From assembly GCA_037367405.1 (NCBI GenBank), contig JAZKJV010002959.1, positions 353,001-417,000 on the forward strand: 64,000 nucleotides of DNA, in the 5' to 3' direction. A program made the translations under genes and the position numbers. Every line of letters begins with the position of its first letter. Within the stretch, counting starts at the first letter, position 1. Below the pieces are notes generated by a model. It did no database searches. It saw only the letters and a program-made list of their open reading frames with translations, and was not told where the DNA came from. Positions 50,300 through 61,846 of the stretch are shown here, piece after piece. This DNA comes from Ottelia alismoides. Taxonomy: Eukaryota > Streptophyta > Magnoliopsida > Alismatales > Hydrocharitaceae.

Positions 50300-50784
50300 T
50301 GTTGATAATAGGATCATTATTGCATAAATTAAACAGTAATTATACGGATCTAAATGAATTAACAGAGAAACAAGGATCAACATAATGGTAATAATGTGTT
50401 TCCCATTCATTTTTCGATTACACAATGCACACAGGAACCCATTAAAAATCGGAAGCATAAATCAGGGCGTGATCCAGAAAAGGCAAAGCAATAAACGAAT
50501 TGCAGCAGGCAAAAACATAAAGAGATTAGATCATAAGTCACCGAAGTGTCCATGTAAAGAGATTAGATCATTGCTACAAGAGCTTGGGGTGTGAACTCAT
50601 ATACAAGTCCATCAGAAGTTTAGACATACTAGGTATGGTACTAAACTTCTACCCAGGCTTTTCTATGTTTCAAATTTGGAAATTCTCAACTTTCCCTCCA
50701 AGCCATTTGATTTCCCAATTGAAACCAAATTGACTCTTATAGATTTTCCAATTAAAATCTAAATTACTTATTTTAAATACAACA
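50300..50784 (-). repeat. Copia 3' LTR fragment (copy 7)
   Basis: Same ends, deletion and filler as in copy 1. Confidence 0.9.
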
Positions 50785-53700
50785 ATCCCCCACGAATTCA
50801 CTAATTTGAAAAAGAGATTTAAAGAGAGTTAAAACACATTTTTCGACTGCCACACTTTGCTTTCAGTAAAGGTACCTTCCAGTTTGAACCTCTACATGAG
50901 TTTACTACTTTCACTTTAACATGAACGAAGTGAACTACGTCTTGAACTTCAGACCTTGGTGTTAAAGTTTACGGTAGAAACAACAAAGCACTGTTCTTGA
51001 TACAATCTTCAGGGGTAGTGCTCCTAAAGGCTATGCACCCTTATTCTGCTTCATGAGTGTATTCAGGAAAGACCCTCTTCCTTTAACTGCGACCCATAGT
51101 AACACTCACATAGGTGGCGTTCTCCAAGGATGCACTGCTATCATCCTGCCCAAAGGCTAGCTGCCATTCAGAGCCTATGCTCTTCCTAAGCTTGCAGCTT
51201 AAATGGCACTCAGGCTTCCAGTGATAAGACACTCATGCTTAAGCATTAAACTGAGGGCATGTTTGGATTTTTAAAACCTTGCTTGGCCCCTTTTCTCCCC
51301 CTATTTTATTCCTTATCGACCAACTCAATTCTTGACTTGGTCTCGGGGTTTAGGGTCATAAAATATCTTCAATATTTTATTCATTTTCTTTTCTTCTCTT
51401 TATTCTATAATTTTGGCATTAAAAATCATGTTTAATATACAATAAATACAATCAATAATGAATGTTTATAAGCACAAATTGATCTATTTACATGCATTAG
51501 CTAGGGTTTTTAAGGCTAAAATGATAGAATAAAGGTGATGAAATGGAGATCATCAAGAGGTCAGTTGGATGTTAGCCTTTAGAGTAAGAATTGTCATCTT
51601 CTTCTTAGGCTAGAGATCCTTTCTGATGTCACTTGACGGTGCAGTTAAGTCCTCAATCTAACCCTTTTGCATATTCAACCGTGCACTAGCCTCTATTATC
51701 CAATATTTTGATCAATAGTTGTATGATATCAAGATGTCCACCCTAGTTGCACAAAGGATCTATTATGCAAATCATTTATTCTTTATTTCATATTAAAGGG
51801 TGATTTGCAATAACTTTCACTGCATAATGGCTTATCATGGGCACTTATGTCCAACATCACCAACAAATGACCTCCGCCATTTGTTGCTTCATCTATAGAT
51901 CTTTGTTAGGACTCATTTATATACAATGAAACTATTATCTCATCAAATGTAATAATCTTCTTTCTACCGACAACACCATGATAATCTCATCATTAGATGA
52001 TGGAAGAGAACTCAACAAAATCAATTTCTTACCATTCTCCTTGAGGCATGACTCTCGTTTCTCATTAGATGATGGAAGATAATCACCCCTTATTTCAGAT
52101 TTAGGGTTGATTTGCAATAACTTTCACTGCATAATAGCTTATCATGGATACTCATGTCCAACATCACCAACAAATGACCCCTGCCATTTAGGGATTCATC
52201 TACCGATCTTTGTCTGGACTCATTTATAACTAATAAAACAATTATCTCATCAAATGTAATAATCTTTTTTCTACCGACAACACCATGATAATCTCATCGT
52301 TAGATGATGGAAGAGAACTCAACAAAATCAATTTCTTACCATTCTCCTTGAGTCATGACTCTCATTTCTCAGTCTTCTCCTCAAGTGCAAGCACATACAT
52401 CATAATCTTGTTGAATTCCTCCATGTGCATCTCCAACTTTGTCCCGTTAGTCATCCTTGAACTGCACAACTTCTTCATCAATAATAGCTAATTTGTTTAA
52501 TGATTAGACTTATGTCATCTCTTGAGCTTCTCCCACACCTCTGTCAGATCACTTAAGCTGACAATTTAGGAAGAGTGGTGTCTTCAAGAACTATTCTGTT
52601 GTACTGTTTGCATGACCCACTATCTTTAAACACTTTTCTTCTCTACAAACTATAGAGATTTCATAAATGACTTTTACATGAGTATAGTCTTCACACGATT
52701 GTCGTCATACATAGTCAATCTTTTTTTGAAGCGTTCCACATAGTATGTTACCAATATATGTGAACTTCACCACTAGATATGCATTGCATAGTGTGATCTT
52801 TCTCCACTGATCGCCCAACACTCAATTGCATTAGATCTTAAGTGATAACCTTAAGTAACATAGAAATCATGAGTGATGTGCAAGATGCAAAAAACTAGAA
52901 TCGAATCATTTCAATCTGTACCTCTAACTTATTTAGAGGGTGCTTCTGATCAGAATAGTTCATTGTATCTGTTAGATATATGAAATATATCCTTGACTGA
53001 ACTACGATGCTCGCGATCATAATAGTTCATTGTGTCTGTCAAATTTATGAATTTTTTAATCATTCTATCTACCAATTGCACTGATGTTGTGCCTCCTTAT
53101 ACTGTCTTTCTACTAGTCACTGCTTGTAGAATCATTGATCATGCTGGTCAGTCTCTTCAAGTGACTAACATCATTAGTTCTTCAAACTGTTTAAGAGACA
53201 CACACACATATTACGACATCCCCTTACATCAATGTCAAACATGGCTTCAATACTAACTGTTGGGTATAGTTGATACACAATTAACCGTCACAAACGTGTA
53301 AAGAAGGGAGAAACATGGATTAGATTTCACCTATCAATATGCAAGAAATTACTTCAATTGCAACAATGGAGGTTGAAAAATCACCATGATATGACTTTTT
53401 TGCACACCAACTTGGGAAAAACTACATCGAGAATCACAGGAATTATTGATGATCATCGTCATAGAGATCATGCATTTGATATATCATTAGATACACATTG
53501 CATTTCGAATCGAGACTAGGCAGAACAAGATAAGAAATCTACATGTTATTGCAAGATCCCATATCAAACTCAAATGGATTTGTGTTACTTTATTTGAGTC
53601 AAGATGTATGTGAAAGAAATTTGGATCGATTGAATTGGGTGGAAATTAAATTATCTTGGTGAAAAAAATAGGTTAAAAAAGTTGGAAAGAATAGTGGCAA

Positions 53701-54004
53701 AGTATTGCTGAAGTTGTTGGTACAAGATAGAGGACGTCGAGACATGCTTGAGTTAAGGTCAAGAAGGTTGAAGGATGTCAAGTTGATTGTAGGAGATTGT
53801 TGTGGCAAACTCAAGACATTTTAAGTGCATTATGAATGGAGCTTAATTGTAAGGCAACGATGTCGGACCCATGATCGTCAAAATAAGGTCTGAGGTATGG
53901 AAGCGATACCATCTAGATTGGGACTACCAAAAAAGTAGGGGGTCCACAACTTGGACAAAAGTGGTTGAAATGAGGCTCGAGGAGCCAAGGCTAGCTAGCT
54001 GGTT

Positions 54005-54489
54005 TGTTGATAATAGGATCATTATTGCATAAATTAAACAGTAATTATACGGATCTAAATGAATTAACAGAGAAACAAGGATCAACATAATGGTAATCAT
54101 GTGTTTCCCATTCATTTTCCGATTACACAATGCACACAGGAACCCATTAAAAATCGGAAGCATAAATCAGGGCGTGATCCAGAAAAGGCAAAGAAATAAA
54201 CGAATTGCAGCAGGCAAAAACATAAAGAGATTAGATCATAAGTCACCGAAGTGTCCATGTAAAGAGATTAGATCATTTCTACAAGAGCTTGGGGTATGAA
54301 CTCATATACAAGTCCATCGGAAGTTTAGACATACTAGGTATGATACTAAACTTCTACCCAGGCTTTTCCATGTTTCAAATTTGGAAATTCTCAACTTTCC
54401 CTCCAAGCCATTTGATTTCCCAATTGAAACCAAATTGACTCTTATAGATTTTCCAATTAAAATCTAAATTACTTATTTTGAATACAACA
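54005..54489 (-). repeat. Copia 3' LTR, deleted form (copy 8)
   Basis: This LTR is physically joined to the element body and is the founder of the LTR fragments in the array. It already has the 0.53-kb deletion and the filler, so both predate amplification. Confidence 0.92.
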
Positions 54490-54498
54490 ATCCCCCAC
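54490..54498 (-). other. Copia polypurine tract
   Basis: The minus strand reads GTGGGGGAT directly before the 3' LTR start TGTTGTATTT. It is conserved in all array units. Confidence 0.75.
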
Positions 54499-54959
54499 GA
54501 ATTCACTAATTTGAAAAAGAGATTTAAAGAGAGTTAAAACACATTTTTCGGCTGCCACACTTTGCTTTCAGTAAAGGTAACTTCCAGTTTGAACCTCTAC
54601 ATGAGTTTACTACTTTCACTTTAACATGAACGAAGTGAACTATGTCTTGAACTTCAGACCATGGTGTTAAAGTATACGGTAGAAACAACAAAGCACTGTT
54701 CTTGATACAATCTTCATGGGTAGTGCTCCTAAAGGCTATGCACCCTTATTCTGCTTCATGAGTGTATTCAGGAAAGACCCTCTTCCTTTAACTGCGACCC
54801 ATAGTAACACTCACATAGGTGGCGTTCTCCAAGGATGCACTGCTATCATCCTGTCCAATGGCTAGAACCCATTCAGAGCCTATGCTCTTCCTAAGCGTGC
54901 AGCTTAAATGGCACTCAGGCTTCCAGGGATAAGACACTCATGCTTAAGCATTAAACTAA

Positions 54960-55207
54960 GGGCATGTTTGGTAGGAGAATAGGACCTGGAATAAGGGACC
55001 AATTCTCCTCCCGACACGGTTCCCAGTGGTACGACTATTCCCCATCATTCCATCTTATTTCACTCTTATTCTTATCTTTATCCCACCTTACCTACTTTTA
55101 TTTCACCCTATTCTCCTTATTCCTATTCTCCAGCCAAACGGAGAATAGACCCTTATTCCCCTTATTTTCCATCTTTATTCATGCTTATTCTCCTACCGAA
55201 CGGGCCC
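54960..55207. mobile_element. Tourist-like MITE at the right border of the array, 248 bp
   Basis: It is flanked by TAA (54957-54959 and 55208-55210). The left end is GGGCATGTTTGGTAGGAG; the reverse complement of the right end is GGGCCCGTTCGGTAGGAG, so the terminal repeats extend at least 18 bp with four differences. It is inserted between the copia RNase H end and the 3' LTR. Only its first 12 nt were included in the amplified unit. It is the same family and length as the inner MITEs but clearly diverged from them. Confidence 0.92.
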
Positions 55208-55276
55208 TAAGAGTGCCAACCAGATCTTCAGACAGCTTGTTATTACCACATTGAACCTACTTTGTGGGATCTCCAC

Positions 55277-56705
55277 TCAGATAGGTTGGGTTGCTACTAT
55301 AGAGAAGCTCCCAGTGGGTCTCAGTCCCATCCCAAGCTTAGACTTTAGGACTAAAGATCTATCAAGTCCCTTAGTCAATGGATCTGTCATGTTGTCTTTG
55401 GATCCAACAAAATCCACAGCCAACACTCCTCGAGACACCAAATCCCTTAACGTCTTATGTCTGATTTGTACGCGTCTTATTGTTTTCTGATTGAATTTTA
55501 AAACTCTTGATCTTGACAATTGTGGTCATGTTATCACAATGTATCGAGATCGCAGGAACTGGCTGACCTACCATGGGATTTCAGACATAAGTTTCCTTAG
55601 CCATTCAACCTCAATTCCAGTGGTATCCAAAGCACACAGCTCGGCCTCAAAGGTGGATCAAGCTAGAATGGTCTGCTTCACAGACCTTCAAGAGACTGCA
55701 CCGCCTTCAAGGGTAAAGATATACCCAGTAACACCATTACTCCCAGACTCTTCTATTTTCCTATTCATATTGCATCACTATTCCTTCTAATACAGATGGA
55801 TGTCTACCATAATGCAAACTAAGGGAAATAGTTCCCTTCAAGTACTTCAGTACTCGTTCCAGAGCCTCCCAGTGAGTACAGTCAGGACAGCTAGTGTATC
55901 TACTCAGCTTTGCAACCGGGAATGAAATATCAGGTCTCGTGCAATTTGCAAGATACATTAAACTTCCTATCACTTGTGAATACCTTAGCTGAGCTACATG
56001 TACTCCACTTTTATTCTTAAACAACATTTTGGATGAATCAAATGGATTGCTTATAGCTTTGCAATCTTGATATCCAAATTTCTCAAGTATCTTCTCAACA
56101 TAGTGAGATGAGAAACTACAATCCCATCAACTGAACTTATCAGTTTGAGACCCAAGATCACATCAGCAACACCCATGTCCTTCACCTCAAATTTGTTACT
56201 TAAGAATGCCTTAATTTCATTAATAATCCTCATATGTGATCCGAACAACAATATATCATCAACATACAGGCACAAGAATACACTCGTCACCTTTCACTTT
56301 GCAATAGACATACTTATCGGATTCATAAACCTTAAAGCCACATGACAAAATAGTTTTGTCAAAATTTTCATGCCACTGTTTGGGTGCTTGTTTCAATCCA
56401 TAAAGGAATTTAACAAGCTTGCAAACCTTTCCCTCATTCCCAAGAGTCGCAAGTCCATCAGGTTGATCCATGAAGATTTCTTCCTCAAGATCGCCATGCA
56501 AGAAGGAGGTCTTCACATCCATATGGTGGATAGAGAGATCATATACAGATGCCAATGCTATGAGCATCCGGATTGTGGTCATCCTAGTCACAGGGGAATA
56601 AGTATCAAAATAACCGATACCATCCTTTTGCCTAAAGCCCTTAGCAACTAATCTGACTTTGTACTTTTCAATTGATCCGTCGAGCCTATGTTTTCTCTTA
56701 AACAC
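55277..56705 (-). pseudogene. Copia reverse transcriptase / RNase H (broken)
   Basis: 56259-56705 holds the RT start (YKVRLVAKGFRQKDGIGYFDTYSPV, then HHMDVKTSFLHGDLEEEIFM and FLYGLKQAPKQW). 56051-56290, in another frame, holds the catalytic LYVDDILLFG, the copia form of YXDD, intact. 55761-56027 holds SQVIGSLMYLANCTRPDISF and LERVLKYLKGT. 55277-55519 is the end of RNase H with VDFVGSKDNMTDPLTKGL. Frameshifts separate these four blocks. The product would copy element RNA to DNA; it cannot be made from this copy. Confidence 0.92.
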
Positions 56706-56945
56706 TCACTTGCACCAATGGTAGAGCACCCTTTGGGTAAATCAACAAACTCCCAAGTTCCATTAGCTATAACGGAATCCATCTCAGATTTGATGGCTTC
56801 CTTCCATTATTTTGCTTCAGATGAAGTCATGGCTTCCTTGTAACTTGGTGGATCACCTCCGATCTGGTAAATAACAAAGTCGTTACCCAGATCCTTGGCT
56901 GTCTGAGGTCTTTTACTCCTCCTTGGCTCAACTTCTTTTGAAAGG

Positions 56946-57813
56946 TCATTGGATGGGTTGAGTCTCAACCCCCACATTCGTTATCCTTTCCCCTTGATCT
57001 GGAATGGATACTGATGTGGAGGCGCTATCAATGGTCAGATTATGAGGAATCCCAGTCTTCATCGGAAAGACAACCCCAAAGAATGTAGGATCACGAAGTT
57101 CAACAATAGTGTTGACATCTATGCCTGTTATCTCAGACCTAATTATCAAAAACCTATATGCATAGCTATTTACCAAGTAACCTAAGAAGATTGCGTCAAC
57201 AGTTTTAGGACCTAGCTTCTTTCTCTTGTATTTTAGGACTAAAACCTTAACGAGACAACCCCACATTTTGAGATATATTAAGCTTGGTTTCCTATTTCTA
57301 CAGAATTCAAAAGGACATTTTTTCATATGTCTTGGAGGAACCCTATTCAGAATATGGCAAGCCATATTGAAGGCTTCTCCCCCACATATAGGTTGGAAGT
57401 CCAGAACTCTATAGGAGAGCATTGATCATGTCAGTTAAGGTTCTATTTTTTCTGTTCTGCTATCCCATTTGATTGTGGTGAATAAGGGGTAGTAACTTCA
57501 TGAATTATGCCAAATGATTTGCATTGTTCATCAAACAAGTTAGAGGTATATTGGCCTCCTCTATCTGACATAAGGCACTTAAGCACTTTTCTTGTTTGTG
57601 TCTCAGCTCATTCTTAAATATAAGAAATTTCTTTAACGCTTCATCCTTGATTTTCATTAGATATATATAGCAGTATCTGTTGCCATCATCTATAAAGGTA
57701 ATAAAATATTTCTTATCGTCTCGGGTCAACACACCATTAAACTCACAGACATCTGTGTATACTAGACACAGAATTTCTAGATTATTAACTATATGAGACA
57801 CAGAATTAGACAT
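56946..57813 (-). pseudogene. Copia integrase (broken)
   Basis: 57505-57813 gives the start of the catalytic core, LCLVYTDVCEFNGVLTRDDKKYFITFIDDGNRYCYIYL, with the first Asp in YTDVC. The region to about 57425 is frameshifted and holds remains of the PYSPQSNG motif. 56946-57422 gives the rest of the core and the C-terminal region (ILNRVPPRHMKKCPFE, YLKMWGCLVKVLV, LGPKTVDAIFLGY). The upstream zinc-binding part was not recognised. The domain would have inserted cDNA; it is interrupted by stops. Confidence 0.9.
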
Positions 57814-57950
57814 TCATAATTCAAAACATTCATAACATTAATGTTTACTGAATCACATCTAATACTAAACAACAAATCAAAATCAGCCAAATAGATTTTT
57901 CCATAAAAAATTTCATGTCTCAGAATGACTAGTTTATTACATTTAAAGTT

Positions 57951-58280
57951 CTATTCAAAACCATTTCTAACTAAGATAAAGTCAAATAAAATATTCTTCT
58001 TGATGTCAGGAACATGCAGCACCCTGTGTAATGTCCAGACACGTCTAGAGGAGAACCTCAAGTTGACTTGTCCCGACCCTAGTACCTTGACTGCATAATC
58101 GTTCTCCATCTTCACAGTCCCACCACTGCAGGTCTGATAAGAAGAAAACAAAGTTCTGTCAGAACAAATATTTATATTGGCTCCCGTATCCATGGGCCAC
58201 TCATTTGGATCATGAATATGGTATAGTTCAGGTTTTACAAAGACATACCCCTCGCTAGCCCCAAGTCCCATAGTGATCAT
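57951..58280 (-). pseudogene. Copia aspartic protease
   Basis: The minus-strand frame of 109 codons contains EWPMDTGANINICSDRTLF with the DTG active site, then GSGQVNLRF and LHRVLHVPDIKKNILFD. These match the copia protease (W..DTGA..H, VL..G.V.L, L..VLHVP...NL). This is the least damaged domain, but it is cut off from gag and integrase by stops. Confidence 0.88.
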
Positions 58281-58324
58281 ATCATATTCACTTGTGCACT
58301 TCCGTCTGCAGTCTTAGGTTGAGC

Positions 58325-59125
58325 CTTCTAGGACGGACAATCCTTCTTCCAATGACTAACCTGATTACAGTGCCAGCAAGGCTTATTCTTTGCCTTTTTC
58401 TAGATCTTACCCTTTGATTTCATTTTATTGTTGTGATTACCCATTCCCTTCTTATCTTTACCCTTCGAAGTCATGAAATTGACTTTAGTTTGAATATTGA
58501 CAGGAAGCACAAACTTTTATTTCACGTGTTCCTCTTCTATGGCAATTGTCACCATCAAGTCATCTATTGGAATTTTCCCTTCCTATATTTCAGGGTCATA
58601 CCGAAGTCTTCCCAAGACTTAGGGAATTTTTCTATCATGCACATGATTTGAAACTTCTCTGGAAGTTTCATTTCGGCATCTTCTAAATCATGGAGCAGGA
58701 GTAAAAACTCGTATGCATGTTCAGAAACCGACTTCCCTTCGGTCATGGAAAACTTTAAGAATTTGGTCACGGAGTATTTCTCAATACCAAGGTCTTCGGT
58801 ATTATACTTCCGATCCAAATCTTCCCATATCCCCTTCGCAGTCTGCGTGGACGAACAGTATACATCAAACAACGTGTCAGACAGAGCCAACAAGATGCAA
58901 CCATGACATATACGGTCGCGTTCCTTCCATGCAGATTGCACCTTCTGGCTATCGGGTAAGGTTTTCCTTTTCCACCGTAGGGCACTCAATTTCAAACATC
59001 GAGATTAGTCATATGGTGGTTAACCAGATCTTCATGCGTTGTTACCAACGCTTGAAGTTCTGACCACCGAATTTTCCAGACATACCTATCATATCCACCC
59101 TCGATTTAAACATTGTTTCCGACAT
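58325..59125 (-). pseudogene. Copia gag with intact zinc knuckle
   Basis: The likely start is the ATG at 59125 (MSETMFKSRVDM..., then KFGGQNFKRW), followed by a stop in place of the next codon and a further stop. The open block 58564-58995 has the UBN2 pattern: ILLALSDTLFDVY, KGIWEDLDRKYN, FLKFSMTEGKSVSEHAYEF and LPEKFQIMCMIEKFPKSW. Near 58330-58385, in a broken frame, CWHCNQVSHWKKDC is a complete CX2CX4HX4C knuckle. Gag builds the particle and binds RNA. Confidence 0.9.
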
Positions 59126-59161
59126 GATTTTAAAATTAGTTCCGGAAATCCTCTTTAAGAT

Positions 59162-60176
59162 TATTGATAACAAGATCATTATTGCATAAATTAAAAGTAA
59201 TTATACGGATCCAAATGAATTAATAGAGAAACAAGAATAAATATAACGGTAATCATGCGTTTCTCATTCATTTTCCGATTACACAATGCACACAGGAACT
59301 AAATAAAAAATTGAAAGCATAAATCAGAGCGTGATCTAGGAAAGGCAAAGCAATAAACGAATCGTAGCAAGAAAAAAAATAAAGAGATTAGATCAGAAGT
59401 CACCGAAGCGTCCATGAAATGGATTGTCCTTAGAAAGGATTTCGCCCCCACAATACCGTCGCGAAAGTACTGGCGATCCGCTTCCATGATAAGACAATCC
59501 ACGATCTTCGTCAGCGTACATCGATGAGATCATCCTCGAAAGTACCTCCGAGAACTTGCAGTCGAGAAGAACATGTAGCAGGTGGGAGAATACAGAGCAA
59601 GAGTGACGGCGTGAGAGTTTTCTTGCGAGTGAAGAAAAACGGTGTTGGGAAAGGGGTATAAAAAGAGGAGCTCGCGTGCCTTAGCGCATGGTAATTTTTG
59701 ATTTCCGAAAATGTCCCTCAACGGACCTGTCCCATCGGATTCTAAAACCACGGCTAAATCTAGCCGTTTGGATAGAGTAAAATTCCCAATGTGATCGAAT
59801 CGAAATTAATCTGTCTGATTAATTTAATCGATCAGTCAAATGAAAACCACAGCAAAAGTATCGAGATCTGAATTTTTCCGAGCCCGAGCCGGTGCCGGAG
59901 ACAGAGTGGAGCACGCGCACACGTGTGGCCCTCCTTTCCCCCTCTCTACTATTGCTACAAGAGCTTAGGGTGTGAACTCATATATAAGTCCACCAGAAGT
60001 TTAGACATACTATGTATGGTACTAAACTTTTACCCAAGCTTTTCCATGTTTCAAATTTGAGAATTCTCAACTTTCCCTCAAAGCAAATTGGTTTTCCAAT
60101 TGAAACCAAATTGACTCGTATAGTAATTACATAGGTTTTCCAATTAAAACCTAAATTACTTCTTTTAAATACAACA
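59162..60176 (-). repeat. Copia 5' LTR, full length, 1015 bp
   Basis: It aligns with the array LTR fragments on both sides of their deletion. The right end TACAACA is followed by TSD TGGTT. The left terminal dinucleotide is TA instead of TG. The part absent from the array (about 59416-59951) contains GGGGTATAAAAAGAGG and a GC-richer leader-like stretch, the probable promoter and R region. No primer-binding site was recognised next to it. Confidence 0.88.
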
Positions 60177-61425
60177 TGGTTGAGAAACTGAATGAAAGAG
60201 TAAAAGGTGAAAAGTAAGGATGTATCATGGTTTCGAATTTTAAATATTTTATGCTAAACATACAATTGGTTAGAATAGGTGAGCCGAAATCATCGCTTTA
60301 CTAATAATGATAGTTTGGGTTGCTTGGATCGGTTGAATGGAAAACAATTGACCCTTCAATTAATCTAATACATATTCAAATATTATCATATGGACCAAAG
60401 AATCAAATAGCCTAATTCATTTGATCAAGTCCAATAAAAATAAGATCTTCATTGGAAATGATTATTATAAGGCGAGGATAATGTTTAACCAACATATCAA
60501 TTTATTTTATTTTTTCAACTTTTTATACATATACTTACTATTCATGTTATGCCTATCGATCTATAGTTGCAAGATTTCTTGATCTTGCCATTGGTTATAA
60601 AATGTCTAAGATATTAACAACTGGTATCTGAAAGAAGACGATATCGTATCCGAGAGATTTGTATTCCCAACAACTGATATCTAAGAGGAGACGATACCGA
60701 TAGATCGTGTTCTAAGAGTTCCCTCCTTGACTCAAGATACTAAGATAGTGAAGAGTTTAGGCCCTCACTATTAATGGAGTTTTCGAAGCAACCTCTCATC
60801 CACTCTCCTACGATGTGAAGGTGACTTTTGCACACTAACTCCCTACACCATTACCCATATAAAAGTGACATCAAGACAATTAAGAACGAAAAAATGAAAT
60901 TAATACGATCTTAATCAAATTTGAAAAAAATAGTAGCTACATAACAAAAAATAATAATAAAAAGAATATTATACCGCATAGTTAAATAGTAAAGTAAAAT
61001 TAGCATTCAAAGGTTAAATAGATAACAACTAATTATTTAATACAAAAATATCCACAAACATTCCACCAACAATATAAAAGTCACGTGAAAGAAAATATTA
61101 TGACATATTTCAATGCGCTGTAATAAAATAACAAAAAAAATCAGTCTTTCTTCCAAACTCGCGTAAAAGTCATACACACCAAACCAAACTATGAAGCTTA
61201 ATTCTACGTTCGAATGTAGTTGGAGTAATCTATTGTGAACAGTAGCTGTTTGGATGGGTAGGAGGATTAGAGATGTTGGAATGATAAATGCGATATGATG
61301 GCACATTAAATATGTATTTTATTAACTTTTTATGATTATACTATAATTTTTGTTAACATTTTTATTTGAATATGGTTAAAAAAATATAACAAAAAAATCG
61401 TGGGGTTCGTACAACTAATTCCAAC
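60177..61425. repeat. Right continuation of the ancestral locus
   Basis: It starts with TSD TGGTT and aligns with 21515-22808 of the paralogue, with moderate divergence and small indels. It is non-coding. Together with the left part of the array unit it reconstructs the pre-insertion locus. Confidence 0.88.
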
Positions 61426-61462
61426 AAGAATGCATGGGTAGAGCTAGCAACCAAATGAGCCT
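61200..61462. mobile_element. Possible MITE remnant
   Basis: TTA precedes a left part ATTCTACGTTCGAATGTAG, and TTA follows a right end CAACCAAATGAGCC, which resembles the other MITE ends here. The inverted repeat is weak, and the left part is shared with the paralogue (about 22580), so the call is tentative. Confidence 0.25.
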
Positions 61463-61510
61463 TAAAAGAAACCTATGACACATTGTCTTATATCAAACTG
61501 AGAACCTTAA

Positions 61511-61843
61511 GACCCCATTCAGTTGGGGGGTCAACCCCCGGGGGAAGGAGAGTTACCTTAAAACTCACCCTTTCTCTCACTCGTGGGGTCTACTCTCCCT
61601 CTCTTTTTTTATACATTAAATAAATTATTTCTCTTTCATTCATTCCATCACAAAATAATATGTTATACCCTCATATCATCTAAAAATTATAAACTACTCA
61701 ACTTCTACTCACTTTTCAAACTTCAATACAATCACATCACAACAAACCCACTCAACCCCTAACATTCTATCCAAAAACCAAAACACAAAACGGTTTGCCC
61801 TCATCCAATTTAACCCGACCTAACCCGACAACCAAACACACCC
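61511..61843. mobile_element. Tourist-like MITE, 333 bp, inverted orientation
   Basis: It is flanked by TAA (61508-61510 and 61844-61846). Its right half is the reverse complement of the family seen at 993-1357 and 61847-62192, with AATACAATCACATCA motifs and GTGGGGTC near the left end. Confidence 0.75.
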
Positions 61844-61846
61844 TAA

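Larger units (their letters stand above)
47309..51266. repeat. Array copy 7 (3958 bp)
   Basis: Member of the 5/6/7 subgroup. Towards its right end it takes on AAGCACTGTT (about 50986) and AAATGGCACTC (about 51200), as in copy 8, suggesting exchange with its neighbour. Private TTGGAAGAAAGTGG near 50246. Confidence 0.95.
23565..54971. repeat. Tandem array: 8 copies of a ~3.957-kb unit
   Basis: Eight head-to-tail units start at 23565, 27523, 31480, 35436, 39393, 43351, 47309 and 51267. The first seven are 3956-3958 bp and nearly identical; the last is 3705 bp because it lacks the inner MITE. Every internal junction reads GGGCATGTTTGG followed by ATTTTTAAAACC. Unit contents in order: ancestral locus with gag relic, MITE (copies 1-7), more ancestral locus, TSD TGGTT, a 485-bp copia 3' LTR, copia PPT and 3' tail, and 12 nt of a second MITE. 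No convincing gene is present in the unit. Confidence 0.97.
51267..54971. repeat. Array copy 8 (3705 bp, mosaic, no inner MITE)
   Basis: The left part (to about 52850) is almost identical to copies 1-7. From the empty MITE site (TAA at 52852-52854) rightwards it differs at dozens of positions, several matching the paralogue at 19420-22808 (GCTCGCGAT, ACATGGAT, CATGATATGAC, ACTCAAATGG). Its right end runs without a break into the full MITE at 54960 and the copia coding region. Confidence 0.93.
54005..60176 (-). mobile_element. Ty1/copia element, minus strand, decayed
   Basis: Target duplication TGGTT at 54000-54004 and 60177-60181 encloses LTRs (54005-54489, 59162-60176) and, reading leftwards from the 5' LTR, gag, protease, integrase, RT and RNase H. 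Integrase before RT is the copia order. LTR ends are TGTTG...CAACA. A 248-bp MITE interrupts the 3' tail. Stops occur in every domain and the 3' LTR is deleted, so it is inactive. Sequence such as LGPKTVDAIFLGY and TDPLTKGL suggests a Tork/TAR-like clade; the clade is tentative. Confidence 0.92.

Noticed and set aside
23565..54971. CRISPR-like or classical satellite array
   Set aside because: The unit is about 4 kb, head to tail, and made of identifiable transposon pieces. There are no short direct repeats with unique spacers and no monomer of nucleosome length.
59651..59666. Plus-strand TATA box GGGGTATAAAAAGAGG as promoter of a host gene
   Set aside because: It lies inside the minus-strand copia LTR and no plus-strand gene follows. 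It may instead mark the LTR promoter region, but the orientation is unclear, so it is not listed as a promoter.
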